Source of the DNA: Pseudomonadota bacterium
GTDB taxonomy: Bacteria; Pseudomonadota; Gammaproteobacteria; Burkholderiales; Rhodocyclaceae
DNA: 64,000 nucleotides
Direction of reading: 5' to 3'
NCBI GenBank assembly: GCA_029776255.1
Contig: JAKOTN010000134.1
Location: 62,001 to 126,000, forward strand
The position numbers and the translations under genes were made by a program. A model generated the notes under the pieces. The model was not told the origin of the DNA, did not search any database, and worked only from the letters and a program-made list of their open reading frames with translations. Shown here piece after piece: positions 17,885 to 27,160 of the stretch (positions are counted from its first letter, which is position 1; each line of letters opens with the position of its first letter).

Positions 17885-20611
17885 TCAGCTCAGCCTGCCA
17901 TGGCATTGTTTGTATTTCTTGCCGGAGCCGCACGGGCAGGGTTCGTTGCGTCCGACCTTGGACCCACCGCCGCCGGCGATCGGCTTCGGTGGCTCGCCCG
18001 CCGTGGCATCGTGGTCCGTTTGCGCCAGCGCCTCGTCGTAATCGGCATGATGGTAGCGCACGTTCTGCACCTCGGCGTGCGGAGCGATCTCCTCGACATC
18101 TTCCTGCTCCCGCACTTGCACGGTGACCAGCAGGCGGGTGACGTCGATGCGCACGCTGTCGAGCAGGCGCTCGAAAAGCTCGAACGCTTCGCGCTTGTAT
18201 TCCTGTTTGGGATTTTTCTGCGCGTAGCCGCGCAGATGAATTCCCTGTCGCAGGTGGTCCAGCGCCGCGAGGTGTTCGCGCCAGTGCGTGTCCAGGCTTT
18301 GCAGCATCACGTTGCGTTCGAACTGGTGGAACGGTTCGCCGCCGACCCGTTCGATCTTGGCGTGATAGGTGGCCGTCGCCTGGTCGACGATACGACGCAG
18401 GATTTCCTCGTCGCGCAAGGTCGGTTCCTGTTTCGACCAGTCGACGATCGGCAATTCCAGTTGCAGATCGGCGGCGAGGGTGCGTTCCAGGCCCGGCAGG
18501 TCCCATTGCTCTTCGACGCTGTCGGTCGGCACGTAGAGCCGGAAGGTGTCGTGCAGCACGCCGTCGCGCATCGCGGTGATGGTTTCCGAGATGTCGTCGG
18601 TGGCCAGCAACTCGTTGCGTTGCGCGTAGATGACCTTGCGCTGGTCGTTGGCGACGTCGTCGTATTCGAGCAGTTGTTTGCGGATGTCGAAGTTGCGTGC
18701 CTCGACCTTGCGTTGCGCCGATTCCAGGGAACGCGACACCAGCGGATGCTCGATCGGTTCGCCCTCCGGCATTTTCAGGCGTTCCATGATCGACTTCAGG
18801 CGGTCGCCGGCGAAGATGCGCAGCAGCGCGTCGTCGAGGGCCAGATAAAAGCGCGACGAGCCGGGGTCGCCCTGACGCCCCGAGCGTCCGCGTAACTGGT
18901 TATCGATCCGTCGCGATTCGTGCCGCTCGGAGCCGATGATGTGCAGCCCGCCGGCGGCGACCACTTGTTCATGCAGTTTTTGCCACTGCGCGCGTATTTC
19001 GGCGATGCGCGCCTCGCGAACGGCGGTTTCCAGGGTGTCGTCGTCGCGAAGCTGGGAAATCTGTTTTTCGATGCTGCCGCCGAGAACGATGTCGGTGCCT
19101 CGACCGGCCATGTTGGTGGCGATGGTGATCACGCCGGGGCGACCGGCCTGCTGGACGATCTCGGCCTCGCGCGCATGCTGCTTGGCGTTGAGCACCTGGT
19201 GCGGCAGTTTTTCGTGGTCGAGCAACGCCGAAAGCAATTCGGAGTTCTCGATCGAGGTGGTGCCGACCAGTACCGGCTGTCCGCGCTCGCGGCAGGCGCG
19301 AATGTCGGCGACGATGGCGTCGTGTTTTTCCTTGGCCGTGCGGAACACCTGGTCGTTGTTGTCGACCCGCCGCATGGGCTGATTGGTCGGGATGACCACT
19401 GTTTCCAGGCCGTAAATCTGCTGAAATTCGTAGGCTTCGGTGTCGGCGGTGCCGGTCATGCCGGAGAGCTTGCTGTACATCCGGAAATAGTTCTGGAAGG
19501 TGATCGAGGCCAGGGTCTGGTTCTCGTTCTGGATCCGCACGCCTTCCTTCGCTTCGACGGCTTGATGCAGGCCGTCGGACCAGCGACGGCCGGCCATCAG
19601 GCGGCCGGTGAACTCGTCGACGATGATCACCTCGTTGTTTTGCACCACGTATTGCTGGTCCCGGAGGAACAGGTTGTGGGCGCGCAAGGCGGCGTACAGG
19701 TGGTGGATCATCAGGATGTTGGAGGCGTCGTAAAGACTGCCGCCGTCGGGCAGCATGCCGGCGTTGGCCAGCAATTCCTCGGCATGTTCGTGACCCGCCT
19801 CGGTCATTAGTATCTGATGACCCTTCTCGTCCACCCAGTAGTCGCCGGGGCCGTTTTCTTCGGCGCAGCGCTCAAGCAAGGGCGCGATCTGGTTCATGCG
19901 CACGTACAGATCGGTGTGGTCCTCGGCTTGGCCGGAGATGATCAGCGGCGTGCGCGCTTCGTCGATCAGGATCGAGTCGACCTCGTCTACGATCGCGAAG
20001 CTCAGTTTGCGCTGCACGCGCTCGTCGGCGGCATACACCATGTTGTCGCGCAGATAGTCGAAACCGAATTCGTTGTTGGTGCCGTAAGTGATATCGGCGG
20101 CGTAGGCGGCCTGTTTTTCCTCGTGCGCCATTTGCGACAGGTTGATGCCGACCGTCAGGCCGAGAAAACGGTGCAGGCGACCCATCCACTCGGCATCGCG
20201 GTTGGCCAGGTAGTCGTTCACCGTCACCACATGCACGCCGTCGCCGGACAATGCGTTGAGGTAGGAGGGCAGCGTCGCCACCAGCGTTTTGCCTTCTCCG
20301 GTACGCATTTCGGCGATTTTGCCGTCGTGCAGGACCATGCCGCCGATCAACTGCACGTCGAAGTGTCGCATGCCCAGCACGCGCTTGCTTGCTTCGCGAA
20401 CGACGGCGAACGCTTCCGGTAACAGCGCGTCTAGCGTTTCACCGCTGGCGGCGCGGGTCTTGAACTCCGCCGTCTTGCCGCGCAACGCGTCGTCGGACAG
20501 GGCACCGATGGTCGCCTCCAGCGCGTTGATCTTGCGGACGACCTGGGTGTACTGCTTGATCAGCCGGTCATTGCGGCTGCCGAAAATCTTCTTGAGTAGG
20601 CCGGAAATCAT
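17885..20611 (-). CDS. secA: Preprotein translocase ATPase SecA
   Basis: The product is 908 aa, the usual betaproteobacterial length. It is the cytoplasmic/peripheral motor that drives preproteins through SecYEG. Seen features: N-terminus [16 protein letters not shown], Walker A MRTGEGKT near residue 105, [15 protein letters not shown] (DEAD-like Walker B), the second nucleotide-binding motif [30 protein letters not shown], and the C-terminal SEC-C zinc motif [16 protein letters not shown], which contacts SecB and ribosomes. The start is set at 20611; the longer open frame upstream lacks similarity. No secM-like leader was found. Confidence 0.97.
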   Translation of the reverse strand: MISGLLKKIFGSRNDRLIKQYTQVVRKINALEATIGALSDDALRGKTAEFKTRAASGETLDALLPEAFAVVREASKRVLGMRHFDVQLIGGMVLHDGKIAEMRTGEGKTLVATLPSYLNALSGDGVHVVTVNDYLANRDAEWMGRLHRFLGLTVGINLSQMAHEEKQAAYAADITYGTNNEFGFDYLRDNMVYAADERVQRKLSFAIVDEVDSILIDEARTPLIISGQAEDHTDLYVRMNQIAPLLERCAEENGPGDYWVDEKGHQILMTEAGHEHAEELLANAGMLPDGGSLYDASNILMIHHLYAALRAHNLFLRDQQYVVQNNEVIIVDEFTGRLMAGRRWSDGLHQAVEAKEGVRIQNENQTLASITFQNYFRMYSKLSGMTGTADTEAYEFQQIYGLETVVIPTNQPMRRVDNNDQVFRTAKEKHDAIVADIRACRERGQPVLVGTTSIENSELLSALLDHEKLPHQVLNAKQHAREAEIVQQAGRPGVITIATNMAGRGTDIVLGGSIEKQISQLRDDDTLETAVREARIAEIRAQWQKLHEQVVAAGGLHIIGSERHESRRIDNQLRGRSGRQGDPGSSRFYLALDDALLRIFAGDRLKSIMERLKMPEGEPIEHPLVSRSLESAQRKVEARNFDIRKQLLEYDDVANDQRKVIYAQRNELLATDDISETITAMRDGVLHDTFRLYVPTDSVEEQWDLPGLERTLAADLQLELPIVDWSKQEPTLRDEEILRRIVDQATATYHAKIERVGGEPFHQFERNVMLQSLDTHWREHLAALDHLRQGIHLRGYAQKNPKQEYKREAFELFERLLDSVRIDVTRLLVTVQVREQEDVEEIAPHAEVQNVRYHHADYDEALAQTDHDATAGEPPKPIAGGGGSKVGRNEPCPCGSGKKYKQCHGRLS

Positions 20612-20943
20612 TCTGGAAACGGTAGAGGAGGTGGCGAAAACGAGGCAGGGACCCGAATCCGCGAGCAGTTTCGGGTCCATTTCGCGGTGAGTGCGGCGAG
20701 CCGTCGGGATGCGTGCGCCAGAGCGCCGGGACAAACAGACCTTGCCTTGCCGGGTCGCGCAACTGGTAAATTCGTGAACAGACCGGCATCGTCATGCAAC
20801 GCGGCATGGATACTACCTTCACGGGCGGTTTTACGCAATTCACAATCGGTCCACCGAGGGCCGTGCCTTCCCGTGGCGGGCGCCCCCCTGGCGATGGCGT
20901 TCGGAGTGGGAGCGGCGGTTTCCGGCAGACGCGTTCGCCGGGT
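20612..20943. other. 332-bp secA-flgN gap without a supported gene
   Basis: Open frames here on both strands lack ribosome sites and family character. It should hold the secA promoter (minus strand) and the end of the flgN transcript. No clear sigma-70 boxes and no hairpin with a U-run were identified. Confidence 0.4.
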
Positions 20944-21432
20944 TCAAGCGCAGTCGCTGATGCGGCGACCGCCGAGCGGTGCGCTTTGTCCGTCGGGACC
21001 ATAGAGCCTGAGTGAGGCGGTGGCGCCCAGCAGGGCGTCCAGGGCCAGCGCGTTCTGCTGCATGCGAATCTGGATCAGATCGCCGTTCGCCGTGTTCAGT
21101 TCGCGGGCCTGAGTGGCGAGCGATAACAGCAGTCGCCAAGTCGAACGTGCGCGGTCGGCGGCGGGGTGGGCGTCGAGCCAGGCGTGGATCCCGGCATGGT
21201 CCGCGCTCAGACCGGAGGCCACCAGGAATTCGCCACGCCGTGCGCCCAAGGTGGTCAGTTGAACCGCCAGCCCATTTTTTTCGCTGACGAGATTGTGCAA
21301 TCCGTCGGTCTCGCCGGTGGCGAGAAGCTGCCGCTCGCGCTCAAGCAGAACGACGAATTTTTTCAGCGCGGCGACTTCGGCCTCCATTGTCGGCAGCAAA
21401 ACCGGCGGCGGATCGGCGCTCGCGGACGACAT
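20944..21432 (-). CDS. flgN: Flagellar export chaperone FlgN
   Basis: The product is 162 aa and all helical. FlgN is the cytoplasmic chaperone for the hook-filament junction proteins FlgK and FlgL, both encoded in this window. The N-terminal helix VAALKKFVVLLERERQLLATG and the pattern LVSEKNGLAVQLTTLGARR followed by LATQARELNTANGDLIQIR, ending in LRLYGPDG, match FlgN. It lies 17 nt after flgM in the classical flgA-flgM-flgN order. Confidence 0.85.
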   Translation of the reverse strand: MSSASADPPPVLLPTMEAEVAALKKFVVLLERERQLLATGETDGLHNLVSEKNGLAVQLTTLGARRGEFLVASGLSADHAGIHAWLDAHPAADRARSTWRLLLSLATQARELNTANGDLIQIRMQQNALALDALLGATASLRLYGPDGQSAPLGGRRISDCA

Positions 21433-21449
21433 CGTTCTTGTTCCGCGAA

Positions 21450-21731
21450 TCAGCCTTGTCGTTGCACGGCAACGAGTTCGCTGGCCGAGGCAATCAGGCG
21501 ATCGGCAATCGCTCCCGCATTGATCGTGAAGCGACCGTCGGCGATGGCCTGTTTGATTTCGGCAACCCGCGCGGCGTCGAATGCCGGCGCTTCACCCGGG
21601 GATTGCAGTTGCTCGGCGAGTTCGCTGAAGTGAACCTCGGCAGCGACGCCAGCGCTTGGTTTGCCGATGGTTGTGCGACTCCGCGTTTCGCTGACGCCGC
21701 TTGCAATTTTCGTGCTGCTGTCGATTTTCAC
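21450..21731 (-). CDS. flgM: Anti-sigma-28 factor FlgM
   Basis: The product is 93 aa. FlgM binds and inhibits sigma-28 (FliA) until it is exported through the finished hook-basal body. MKIDSSTKI and the C-terminal sigma-binding helices (ARVAEIKQAIADGRFTINAGAIADRLI) are typical. It starts with GTG 21731, preceded by GGGAG 7 nt upstream. A sigma-28-type promoter lies 37 nt further upstream, giving the expected feedback loop. Confidence 0.92.
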   Translation of the reverse strand: MKIDSSTKIASGVSETRSRTTIGKPSAGVAAEVHFSELAEQLQSPGEAPAFDAARVAEIKQAIADGRFTINAGAIADRLIASASELVAVQRQG

Positions 21732-21767
21732 GTTGGTGCTCCCACAAATCGGTTGTGCTCAATCCAG

Positions 21768-21794
21768 CTATCGGTCAGGCACGACGAAACTTTA
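21768..21794 (-). promoter_or_regulatory. Sigma-28 (FliA) promoter for flgM-flgN
   Basis: On the minus strand TAAA (21794-21791), exactly 15 nt, then ACCGATAG (21775-21768). The consensus is TAAA-N15-GCCGATAA, so the -35 is perfect, the spacing exact and the -10 matches 6 of 8. The flgM GTG is 37 nt downstream. The boxes are seen directly; use by FliA is inferred. Confidence 0.72.
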
Positions 21795-21826
21795 ACATTT
21801 TTTGATATTGGCGACCGGCGGGTCGC

Positions 21827-22528
21827 TCAGTACGCGACCTCGACCACCGCGCCGTTCCGTGCGACGCCGCTGACAACCTGGCCTGAATGGGTCCGTACCT
21901 GGACGATTTGCCCGTTGACGGCATTATTCAAGGCTTTACCCTCGTTGCTGACGATGAAGCCATCGCCCGAAGACAGTAGCCGGACGCTCTGCCCTTGTTG
22001 AACGGCCCACGGCGCGATCAGAAAATCGTTGCGCAGCGGCTGGCCGGCAGCGACACCGTTCTTGACCGTTTTGCCTATTGCTTGCGCGGGGTCGGTCAGG
22101 ACATTGTTCGGCAGGCTGCCAAGGTCGCCATTTTGTGCCACCACGTCGCTGGCGGACACCGTTTGTCCGGGGGCGAGTTGCCGCGTCGTCAGCAGGTAGG
22201 TGCCAAGGATTGAAATCCTTACCGGGAGGTAGATCGTCCAGTTCGTTGGCGCCACGCAACGGACGCCGATCGTGGTTTTTCCCCACAAACGACTGCCTTG
22301 CGGCAAAAAAGGCTCGAAAGCGCCGCATTCCGCCAACCGGGGGTTCTGGTCAAGTTTGTCGATCGAATAGGTGACCTTGCCGGGAAGACCTTGGGTTTGT
22401 ACTTGCAAATAGTGATCGAGCGTCGTCATCAGGGGCGTCTGCGCCATTGCGCCACCGGACGCCAGCAGCAGCGCGACAAGTCGTGCCGCGATTTTGTTCA
22501 GACGTTTGCCAAGGCCCTTGATGTGCAT
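21827..22528 (-). CDS. flgA: Flagellar P-ring assembly chaperone FlgA
   Basis: The product is 233 aa. FlgA is a periplasmic chaperone for P-ring (FlgI) assembly. The signal peptide LNKIAARLVALLLASGGAMA would be cut before QTPLM. The C-terminal SAF-like part has TRQLAPGQTVSASDV, GQPLRNDFLI and QGQSVRLLSSGDGFIVSNEGKAL, all typical of FlgA. The gene is divergent from flgB and shares a 236-bp regulatory region with it. Confidence 0.94.
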   Translation of the reverse strand: MHIKGLGKRLNKIAARLVALLLASGGAMAQTPLMTTLDHYLQVQTQGLPGKVTYSIDKLDQNPRLAECGAFEPFLPQGSRLWGKTTIGVRCVAPTNWTIYLPVRISILGTYLLTTRQLAPGQTVSASDVVAQNGDLGSLPNNVLTDPAQAIGKTVKNGVAAGQPLRNDFLIAPWAVQQGQSVRLLSSGDGFIVSNEGKALNNAVNGQIVQVRTHSGQVVSGVARNGAVVEVAY

Positions 22529-22611
22529 CTCCGTATTTTGCCCTAATCGGCCGCGTTGGCGAAGGTGATCAAAAAAGAACCCGCGCGAGACATGAGGCGA
22601 CGAACGGCAAT

Positions 22612-22633
22612 ATTTGCCGGCACGCCGGCAAAT
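22612..22633. promoter_or_regulatory. Perfect 10-bp inverted repeat upstream of the flgB sigma-54 promoter
   Basis: ATTTGCCGGC-AC-GCCGGCAAAT is a perfect palindrome with a 2-nt centre. It is centred about 90 bp upstream of the -24 element of the flgB promoter and 95 bp upstream of the flgA start. This is a plausible binding site for a sigma-54 activator such as FlrC, or for a master regulator acting on both directions. Confidence 0.5.
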
Positions 22634-22712
22634 GCGCCGCCCTGGCCGGAAAAATGAGGGGCGGACGAGGTCCGGACGGTGCGCAAGCCCCGCCGATCCG
22701 CGCTCTTCTTGG

Positions 22713-22728
22713 TGGCACGTAAATTGCT
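22713..22728 (+). promoter_or_regulatory. Sigma-54 promoter for the flgB operon
   Basis: TGGCACGTAAATTGCT is a near-perfect -24/-12 element: GG at 22714-22715, 10 nt, GC at 22726-22727. The predicted transcript start is near 22739. This excludes the ATG at 22732 as the flgB start on the main transcript. Confidence 0.9.
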
Positions 22729-22764
22729 TCGATGACTGCCATGACGTTGTCTGGCGAGGTTGTC

Positions 22765-23169
22765 GTGGTCAATAAGCTCGATGGTTTTCTCTCTTTCCAA
22801 CAGCAGGCGCTGGCGTTGCGTGCCAAGCGGCAGCAGGTGCTGGCCGGAAATATCGCCAACGCCGATACGCCCAACTACAAAGCCCGGGATTTTGATTTTC
22901 AGGCGACATTGCAGCAGACGCTTGCAGGTCGCCAGGAGAGCGCGATCGCTCTGGCCACCACCTCGCCGCGTCATTTGGCCGGTACCGACGGCAGCGCCGT
23001 CCCGACGCTGGGCTATCGGCAGCCGGTGCAAGCGAGCGCCGATGGCAATACGGTCGAAATGGATGTCGAGCGCACGCAGTTCGCTGAAAATGCCTTTTAC
23101 TACGAGGCCGGTCTGACCTTCATCACCAACAAGATCAAGAGCATGTTGTCGGCGGTTCAAGGGCAATAA
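22765..23169 (+). CDS. flgB: Flagellar basal-body rod protein FlgB
   Basis: The product is 134 aa from GTG 22765. FlgB is the proximal rod protein next to the MS ring. [20 protein letters not shown] is the family signature, and [19 protein letters not shown] fits the C-terminus. I chose GTG 22765 rather than ATG 22732 or 22741 because the sigma-54 transcript is predicted to begin near 22739, GCGAGG lies 5 nt before the GTG, and the protein then starts [16 protein letters not shown] like other FlgBs. It is first in the flgBCDEFGHIJKL operon. Confidence 0.94.
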   Translation: MVNKLDGFLSFQQQALALRAKRQQVLAGNIANADTPNYKARDFDFQATLQQTLAGRQESAIALATTSPRHLAGTDGSAVPTLGYRQPVQASADGNTVEMDVERTQFAENAFYYEAGLTFITNKIKSMLSAVQGQ

Positions 23170-23171
23170 TC

Positions 23172-23576
23172 ATGAGCCTATTCAATACGTTTCAAGTTGC
23201 CGGCAGCGCGATGACCGCGCAGTCGATACGTCTCAACGCCGTGGCCAGCAACCTGGCCAATGCCGACAGCGTGGTCAGTTCCGACGGCCAGCCTTATCGC
23301 GCGAAGCAGGTGGTGTTCACGGCGACGCCGATGGGCAGCGCTGCCGCACAGGGTGTGCGGGTGACGCAAGTGGTGGAGGACAGCAGTCCGGGGCGGATGG
23401 TTTATGACCCGCGCAGTCCGGTTGCCGACGAAAAAGGGTACGTCACGATGCCGAATGTGAATGTCGTCGAAGAAATGACCAACATGATTTCGGCGTCGCG
23501 GTCCTACCAGACCAATGTCGAGGTGATGAACACCGCCAAGCAACTACTACTGAAAACGCTGACGCTTGGTCAGTAA
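23172..23576 (+). CDS. flgC: Flagellar basal-body rod protein FlgC
   Basis: The product of 134 aa is a proximal rod subunit. The N-terminus [20 protein letters not shown], then [10 protein letters not shown], and the C-terminal [20 protein letters not shown] are the paired helices shared by rod/hook proteins. [13 protein letters not shown] is FlgC-specific. It begins 3 nt after the flgB stop, indicating tight coupling. Confidence 0.96.
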   Translation: MSLFNTFQVAGSAMTAQSIRLNAVASNLANADSVVSSDGQPYRAKQVVFTATPMGSAAAQGVRVTQVVEDSSPGRMVYDPRSPVADEKGYVTMPNVNVVEEMTNMISASRSYQTNVEVMNTAKQLLLKTLTLGQ

Positions 23577-23603
23577 AAACCAATAACAATCAAGGAGGAA
23601 TTC

Positions 23604-24284
23604 ATGGCCAACGTTTCTTCGGTCGGTAGCGCCAGCGATATTCTGGCGGCGCTGAACACCAAATCGAGTTCCAGCACGACCGCCTCTTCGACAAACCAGG
23701 ACGTGCAGGACCGCTTTCTCAATTTGCTGGTGGCGCAACTGAAAAACCAGGACCCGCTGAATCCGATGGATAACGCGGCGGTGACCAGCCAGTTGTCGCA
23801 GATCAGCACCGTTTCCGGTATCGAAAAACTCAACGAGTCGCTGGCGACGCTGCTGAATTCCTACACCGATAGTCAGTCGATACAGGCCGCTGGGTTGATC
23901 GGCAAAAACGTTCTGGCGCCCGGCAAGGCGCTGACGCTTGCCAACGGTCAGGCCGGCGGAGGGGTCGATCTTGCCGAGGCCGCCGACAGCGTGACGCTGA
24001 CGATTCTCGATTCAAAGGGAAATGTCGTGCAAAAACAGAACCTCGGCGCACATCAGGCGGGCAGTTTCGCCTTTGTCTGGGACGGAATGAGCGATGCCGG
24101 AACGACGGCGCCGGCCGGCAACTACAGCTTTTCCGTCAGCGCCGTTCGTGGCGACGACAAGGTGACGGCCGATACTCTTCAGGTTGGCACGGTATCTGCT
24201 TTGGTTCGGGGCAAGAGCGGTTTTCAACTGGACTTGGGTGCGCTGGGATTGGTCGATTTCAGCAAGATCCAGCAGATTCTCTAG
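23604..24284 (+). CDS. flgD: Hook assembly scaffold (hook cap) FlgD
   Basis: The product is 226 aa. FlgD caps the growing hook and guides FlgE addition. The N-terminal region VQDRFLNLLVAQLKNQDPLNPMD is the FlgD hallmark. The C-terminal half has the Ig-like FlgD domain (SFAFVWDGMSDAGTTAPAGNYSF). The strong ribosome site AAGGAGGAAT lies before the ATG. Confidence 0.95.
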   Translation: MANVSSVGSASDILAALNTKSSSSTTASSTNQDVQDRFLNLLVAQLKNQDPLNPMDNAAVTSQLSQISTVSGIEKLNESLATLLNSYTDSQSIQAAGLIGKNVLAPGKALTLANGQAGGGVDLAEAADSVTLTILDSKGNVVQKQNLGAHQAGSFAFVWDGMSDAGTTAPAGNYSFSVSAVRGDDKVTADTLQVGTVSALVRGKSGFQLDLGALGLVDFSKIQQIL

Positions 24285-24310
24285 ATTTGATCGATCGGTA
24301 GGGGAAAAAC

Positions 24311-25567
24311 ATGAGCTTTCAACAAGGTTTGAGCGGATTGAACGGGGCGTCGTCAGCACTGAACGTCATTGGCAACAACGTGGCCAATACAAGCACCGTC
24401 GGTTTCAAAGGTGCGAACACGCAGTTCGCCGATATGTTCGCCGGCTCGTTGGGCGTGGCCGGAACGTCGCCGGTCGGTATCGGCGTGAATGTGGGCGCGG
24501 TCGCGCAGCAGTTCACGCAAGGCACTCTGACGGCAACCGGCAACTCGCTCGATTGGGCAATCAACGGTGGCGGGTTTTTCCGCATGAGCAATCTCGATGG
24601 AGAACTGAGTTATACGCGTAACGGGCAATTTCATGTCGACAAGGATGGCTATCTGGTCAACGATCAAAAGCTTCGGCTGACCGGCTATCCGGCGGCGGTC
24701 AATGGCGTGATTACCGCGACCAGTCCGGTCGAATTGCAATTGTCCGCCAGCCAGATCGCGCCGCGCGCCACGAGCGACCCGCTTGCCGGAAACTTGACCG
24801 CTTCTCTCAACCTTGATTCGCGCCAGAGCGTTCCGACGGCGGCGCCTTTCGATTCGGCAAATCCGAAAACATATAATTATTCAACGGCTTTGTCGGTTTT
24901 CGACAGCCTTGGCGTGTCGCACAACCTGACAACTTATTACGTTCTCAATACGCCGACGGCGCCGGCCGGAAACGAATGGACGGTTTATGCCACGCTTGAC
25001 GGCGCGAATCCGCAGGTCCTGCCGGGTGGAAATCTGATTTTCGATACCTCGGGCAACCTGGATTCGACCACCGCCCAACATGTGTTGCCGTCATGGAATT
25101 TAACCAGCGGAGCGACATCGCCGTGGTCGCCGGGCACGATCGATTTTGCGGGAACGACGCAATACGGCAGTACCTTCAGCACCGATAAACTGACGCAAGG
25201 CGGCTACACCTCCGGTAGCCTGGCGGGCGTCGGCGTCAGCAGCGATGGCGTCATCCAGGGTCGATACAGCAATGGACAAACACGTGACATGGGGCAGGCG
25301 GTATTGACCATGTTCGCCAATCCGAACGGTCTGACGAATCTCGGCAACAATCACTGGGGAATGACGAACGAATCGGGGCCGGAGTTGATCGGCGTGCCGC
25401 TGTCCGGTGGTCGAGGAGTCGTTCAGGCGGCCTCGGTGGAAGAATCCAACGTCGATCTCACCAAAGCGCTGGTGGACATGATCACGGCGCAGCGCAATTA
25501 CCAGGCCAACGCGCAAACGATCAAGACCCAGGACCAGATCATGCAAACCTTGGTGAACCTGCGTTAA
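24311..25567 (+). CDS. flgE: Flagellar hook protein FlgE
   Basis: The 418-aa structural subunit forms the flexible hook. MSFQQGLSGLNGASSALNVI and NNVANTSTVGFKGANTQFAD form the N-terminal rod-hook domain. The C-terminal KALVDMITAQRNYQANAQTI pairs with it. The middle part (D1/D2 region) is Ser/Thr/Asn-rich, as expected for the exposed hook surface. The size matches E. coli FlgE (about 400 aa). Confidence 0.96.
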   Translation: MSFQQGLSGLNGASSALNVIGNNVANTSTVGFKGANTQFADMFAGSLGVAGTSPVGIGVNVGAVAQQFTQGTLTATGNSLDWAINGGGFFRMSNLDGELSYTRNGQFHVDKDGYLVNDQKLRLTGYPAAVNGVITATSPVELQLSASQIAPRATSDPLAGNLTASLNLDSRQSVPTAAPFDSANPKTYNYSTALSVFDSLGVSHNLTTYYVLNTPTAPAGNEWTVYATLDGANPQVLPGGNLIFDTSGNLDSTTAQHVLPSWNLTSGATSPWSPGTIDFAGTTQYGSTFSTDKLTQGGYTSGSLAGVGVSSDGVIQGRYSNGQTRDMGQAVLTMFANPNGLTNLGNNHWGMTNESGPELIGVPLSGGRGVVQAASVEESNVDLTKALVDMITAQRNYQANAQTIKTQDQIMQTLVNLR

Positions 25568-25602
25568 GGACCCGAGCAGGCGTCGGCGATAGGAAAAGCC
25601 CC

Positions 25603-26352
25603 ATGGATCGTTTGATTTACACCGCGATGAGCGGCGCCAAACAGGTTTTTCTGCAACAGGCCGGTGTCGCGCAGAATCTGGCCAACGCCACCACCAACGG
25701 CTATCGGGCCATGGAGCATCGTTTCCGGGCCGCGCCGATTTTGGGTGCCGGAACGCCGACCCGTGCCTTCGCGGTCGACGCTTCGGTGGCGGATGTCTTC
25801 GATCAGGGACCGCTGACGGTGACCGGCCGACCGCTCGACGTGGCCGTCCAGGGCGCGGGCTGGATCGCCGTGCAGGGGGCGGACGGTCGCGAGGCCTATA
25901 CCCGCGCCGGTAACCTGAAGACCGACGTCAATGGCGTTCTGCAAACCAGCACCGGTTTGAACGTGGTGGGCGAGGGCGGGCCGATCACGTTGCCGCCGGA
26001 CAACAATATCGCCATCGCCGCGGACGGCACGGTATCGAGCATTCCGCGGATCGGCGCCGGAGCGATCAACAACGCCAACGCGGTGGGTCGGATCAAGCTG
26101 GTCAACCCGCCGGAAAACGAACTGGTCCGCGGCGACGACGGCCTCTTCCGCACGCGCAACGGTGAGGACGCGCCGGCCGACGAAAACGTCAAGCTCGCTC
26201 CGGAAACGCTGGAGGGCAGCAATGTCAACGCGGTAGACGCGATGGTGCGAATGATCAGCCTTTCACGCCAGTTCGAGATGCAGGTCAAGATGTTGCAAAC
26301 GGCTGACACCAACGCTCGGGCAGCCACCCAGATTTTATCGATCAGCCGCTGA
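25603..26352 (+). CDS. flgF: Flagellar basal-body rod protein FlgF
   Basis: The product of 249 aa is a proximal rod subunit. MDRLIYTAMSGAKQVFLQQA, NLANATTNGYRAMEHRFRA and PLDVAVQGAGWIAVQGADGR match FlgF. The C-terminal NVNAVDAMVRMISLSRQFEM gives the closing helix. It is followed by flgG after 15 nt. Confidence 0.95.
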   Translation: MDRLIYTAMSGAKQVFLQQAGVAQNLANATTNGYRAMEHRFRAAPILGAGTPTRAFAVDASVADVFDQGPLTVTGRPLDVAVQGAGWIAVQGADGREAYTRAGNLKTDVNGVLQTSTGLNVVGEGGPITLPPDNNIAIAADGTVSSIPRIGAGAINNANAVGRIKLVNPPENELVRGDDGLFRTRNGEDAPADENVKLAPETLEGSNVNAVDAMVRMISLSRQFEMQVKMLQTADTNARAATQILSISR

Positions 26353-26367
26353 TAGGACGATTCCACC

Positions 26368-27150
26368 ATGATCCGCTCGCTATGGACAGCCAGCACCGGG
26401 CTTAATGCCCAGCAAGTGCAGATAGACATCATCGCCAACAATCTGGCCAACGTCAGCACCAATGGCTTCAAGGAGGGCAGGGGCATTTTTGCCGACCTGC
26501 TGTATCAAACCCTGAGGCAGCCGGGGGCGCAGTCGTCGCAAACCACGCAGATTCCGGACGGTCTGCAGATCGGCCTCGGTGCAACGCCGGTATCGACCGG
26601 GCGGATTTTCACGCAGGGTTCGCTGCAACAAACCAGCAACACGCTCGATTTGGCTATCGACGGCGCCGGTTTCTTCCAGGTCTTGCTGCCCGATGGAACG
26701 ACCGGCTACACGCGCGACGGATCGTTTCAAAAAGACAACCAGGGGCAGATCGTCACCACCAGTGGTTACCCCTTGCAACCGGCGATCACCATTCCCGCGA
26801 ACGCCTTGACCCTGACCATCGGCACCGACGGCGTGGTCAGCGTGACCTTGCCCGGTACGTCGGCGGCGACGCAGATCGGCACCATTCAGGTGGCTACCTT
26901 CATCAACAACGGCGGTTTGCAGAGCATTGGCGGCAATCTTTATCTGGAAACCGCCTCGAGCGGCACGCCGACGCCCAATACCCCGGGTAGCAACGGTTCT
27001 GGAACGGTGTTGCAGAATTATGTCGAGGCTTCGAACGTCAACGTGGCCCAGGAACTGGTGATGATGATCCAGACGCAACGGGCTTACGAACTCAATTCCA
27101 AAGTGGTGTCGACCTCGGATCAGATGCTGGCGCGGCTGACGCAGTTGTAA
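26368..27150 (+). CDS. flgG: Flagellar distal rod protein FlgG
   Basis: The 260-aa distal rod protein has the conserved [40 protein letters not shown] and the C-terminal [23 protein letters not shown]-like N-termini and a length near 260 are typical. It lies between flgF and flgH, as in most proteobacterial flg operons. Confidence 0.97.
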   Translation: MIRSLWTASTGLNAQQVQIDIIANNLANVSTNGFKEGRGIFADLLYQTLRQPGAQSSQTTQIPDGLQIGLGATPVSTGRIFTQGSLQQTSNTLDLAIDGAGFFQVLLPDGTTGYTRDGSFQKDNQGQIVTTSGYPLQPAITIPANALTLTIGTDGVVSVTLPGTSAATQIGTIQVATFINNGGLQSIGGNLYLETASSGTPTPNTPGSNGSGTVLQNYVEASNVNVAQELVMMIQTQRAYELNSKVVSTSDQMLARLTQL

Positions 27151-27160
27151 GGAGTCGACG

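Noticed and set aside
20687-21015. Two plus-strand open frames in the secA-flgN gap
   Set aside because: No ribosome site, no similarity, and they overlap flgN on the other strand.
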